A stretch of DNA of 20,322 nt from Hofstenia miamia (lineage: Eukaryota > Xenacoelomorpha > Acoela > Hofsteniidae): NCBI GenBank assembly GCA_900660155.1, contig CABFPE010000006.1, forward strand, positions 2,047,773 to 2,068,094, given 5' to 3'. The notes beneath the pieces are model-generated. The model ran no database searches. It was not told the origin of the DNA and saw only the letters and a program-made list of their open reading frames with translations. A program made the position numbers and the translations under genes. This document shows, in pieces, positions 19,936-20,322 of the stretch (the stretch's first letter is position 1; every line of letters begins with the position of its first letter).

Positions 19936-20322
19936 ACCTTCAATGAAAGTGCAACGAAAAGAAAAGGCCCTCAGTTTCCGGCAGGCCTTAAATGGTCAGA
20001 GGGTGTGAAGAATCTCCGGTCAACAGGCGGACTCCACAATCGGGTGTGTGGACTCGAGAAGTAGCAGTATAGGATCCCCACAGACCAATGGACAACGGCA
20101 CAAGTGGACAGATGAGCAGAACAGGATAGCATTGGAGTGTTACAGAAGAAGCAGACCCGATGAAAGGGGTTATAGGAAGAGAATGTTGGAAGAATGGAAA
20201 AAAGAATAACAGGATTAGAAGTTACAGAGCAGAGGCTTGCAGGTCAGGTCAGAAAGTTGAAGCTGGATGAGAATAAGGGAAAAAGAAGAGCTGAACAGAC
20301 GAAGCAAAAAGAAAATGAAGAG
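19930..20322 (+). mobile_element. 5' part of a GC-rich LINE-type ORF, cut by the window end
   Basis: From about 20060 the frame reads SIGSPQTNGQRHKWTDEQNR and CYRRSRPDERGYRKRMLEEW, ending at an in-frame TAA (20207-20209). A one-base shift in the preceding A run continues with GLEVTEQRLAGQVRKLK to the window end. The pattern W(T/S)xEExxxxxxCYxxSxPxxxGYRKRM...TEQRLAxQ is one I recall from the N-terminal region of invertebrate LINE ORFs. The exact clade is not certain. The single-base shift makes this copy probably inactive. Confidence 0.6.

Noticed and set aside
19761..19943. Minus-strand frame with a poly-tyrosine run
   Set aside because: The tyrosines are just the (TAA)n repeat read backwards.
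1..20322. CRISPR array, bacterial operon, rRNA or phage genes
   Set aside because: No regularly spaced repeats, ribosome-binding sites, long ORFs or rRNA-like segments; the window is eukaryotic.

Overview
The window looks like nuclear DNA of an AT-rich animal (GC roughly 30% by eye), probably an invertebrate. The evidence is spliced coding exons with GT/AG borders, AT, AC and TAA microsatellites, relics of non-LTR (LINE) retrotransposons, a hAT DNA transposon and a tRNA-derived promoter. There is no operon structure, Shine-Dalgarno site or long bacterial ORF. I cannot name the species from the sequence.

Left part (about 1-3,660, minus strand): the best gene is the 5' part of an LRRC71-like leucine-rich-repeat gene. 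Six short coding exons (2779-2691, 2102-1972, 942-795, 415-340, 294-220, 175-107) have good splice sites and agree in phase at every junction. Together they give a continuous protein start that leaves the window at the left edge. A likely non-coding first exon ends at 3523. About 115 bp upstream of that donor is a full match to the RFX X-box consensus (3636-3649), the usual control site of ciliary genes. An exact 87-bp tandem duplication lies in one intron.

Middle (about 3.7-10.5 kb): mostly non-coding, with several weaker exon candidates. These are a strong small minus-strand exon at 6184-6125, a Cys-rich minus-strand exon at 3981-3927, a phase-consistent minus-strand chain (8617-8602, 8443-8391, 8053-7939, 6644-6616), and a plus-strand pair near 8933-9006 and 9110-9180 followed by AATAAA. 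I recognise none of their products. At 9347-10261 a 457-bp block occurs twice around a single N, most likely an unmerged contig overlap.

Right part (about 10.55-20.3 kb): a graveyard of mobile elements. The largest is a broken CR1/L2-type LINE (10.56-15.39 kb) with PHD-like ORF1, endonuclease, reverse transcriptase (RT) and C-terminal parts. It is split by an 843-bp non-autonomous hAT element (12184-13026) with a 13-bp terminal inverted repeat and an exact 8-bp target-site duplication. A second single-N duplication sits in its RT domain. Further RT relics lie at 15.8-16.14 (minus), 16.74-17.3, 18.25-19.17 and 19.55-19.7 kb (plus). The last 460 bp are much more GC-rich: a TAA microsatellite, a tRNA-like A/B-box promoter, and the start of another LINE-type ORF that runs off the window.

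I found no convincing new defence or enzymatic system. The most informative items are the unlisted ciliary-type gene with its X-box, the nested hAT-in-LINE, the two assembly-type duplications, and the tRNA-headed LINE start at the right edge.
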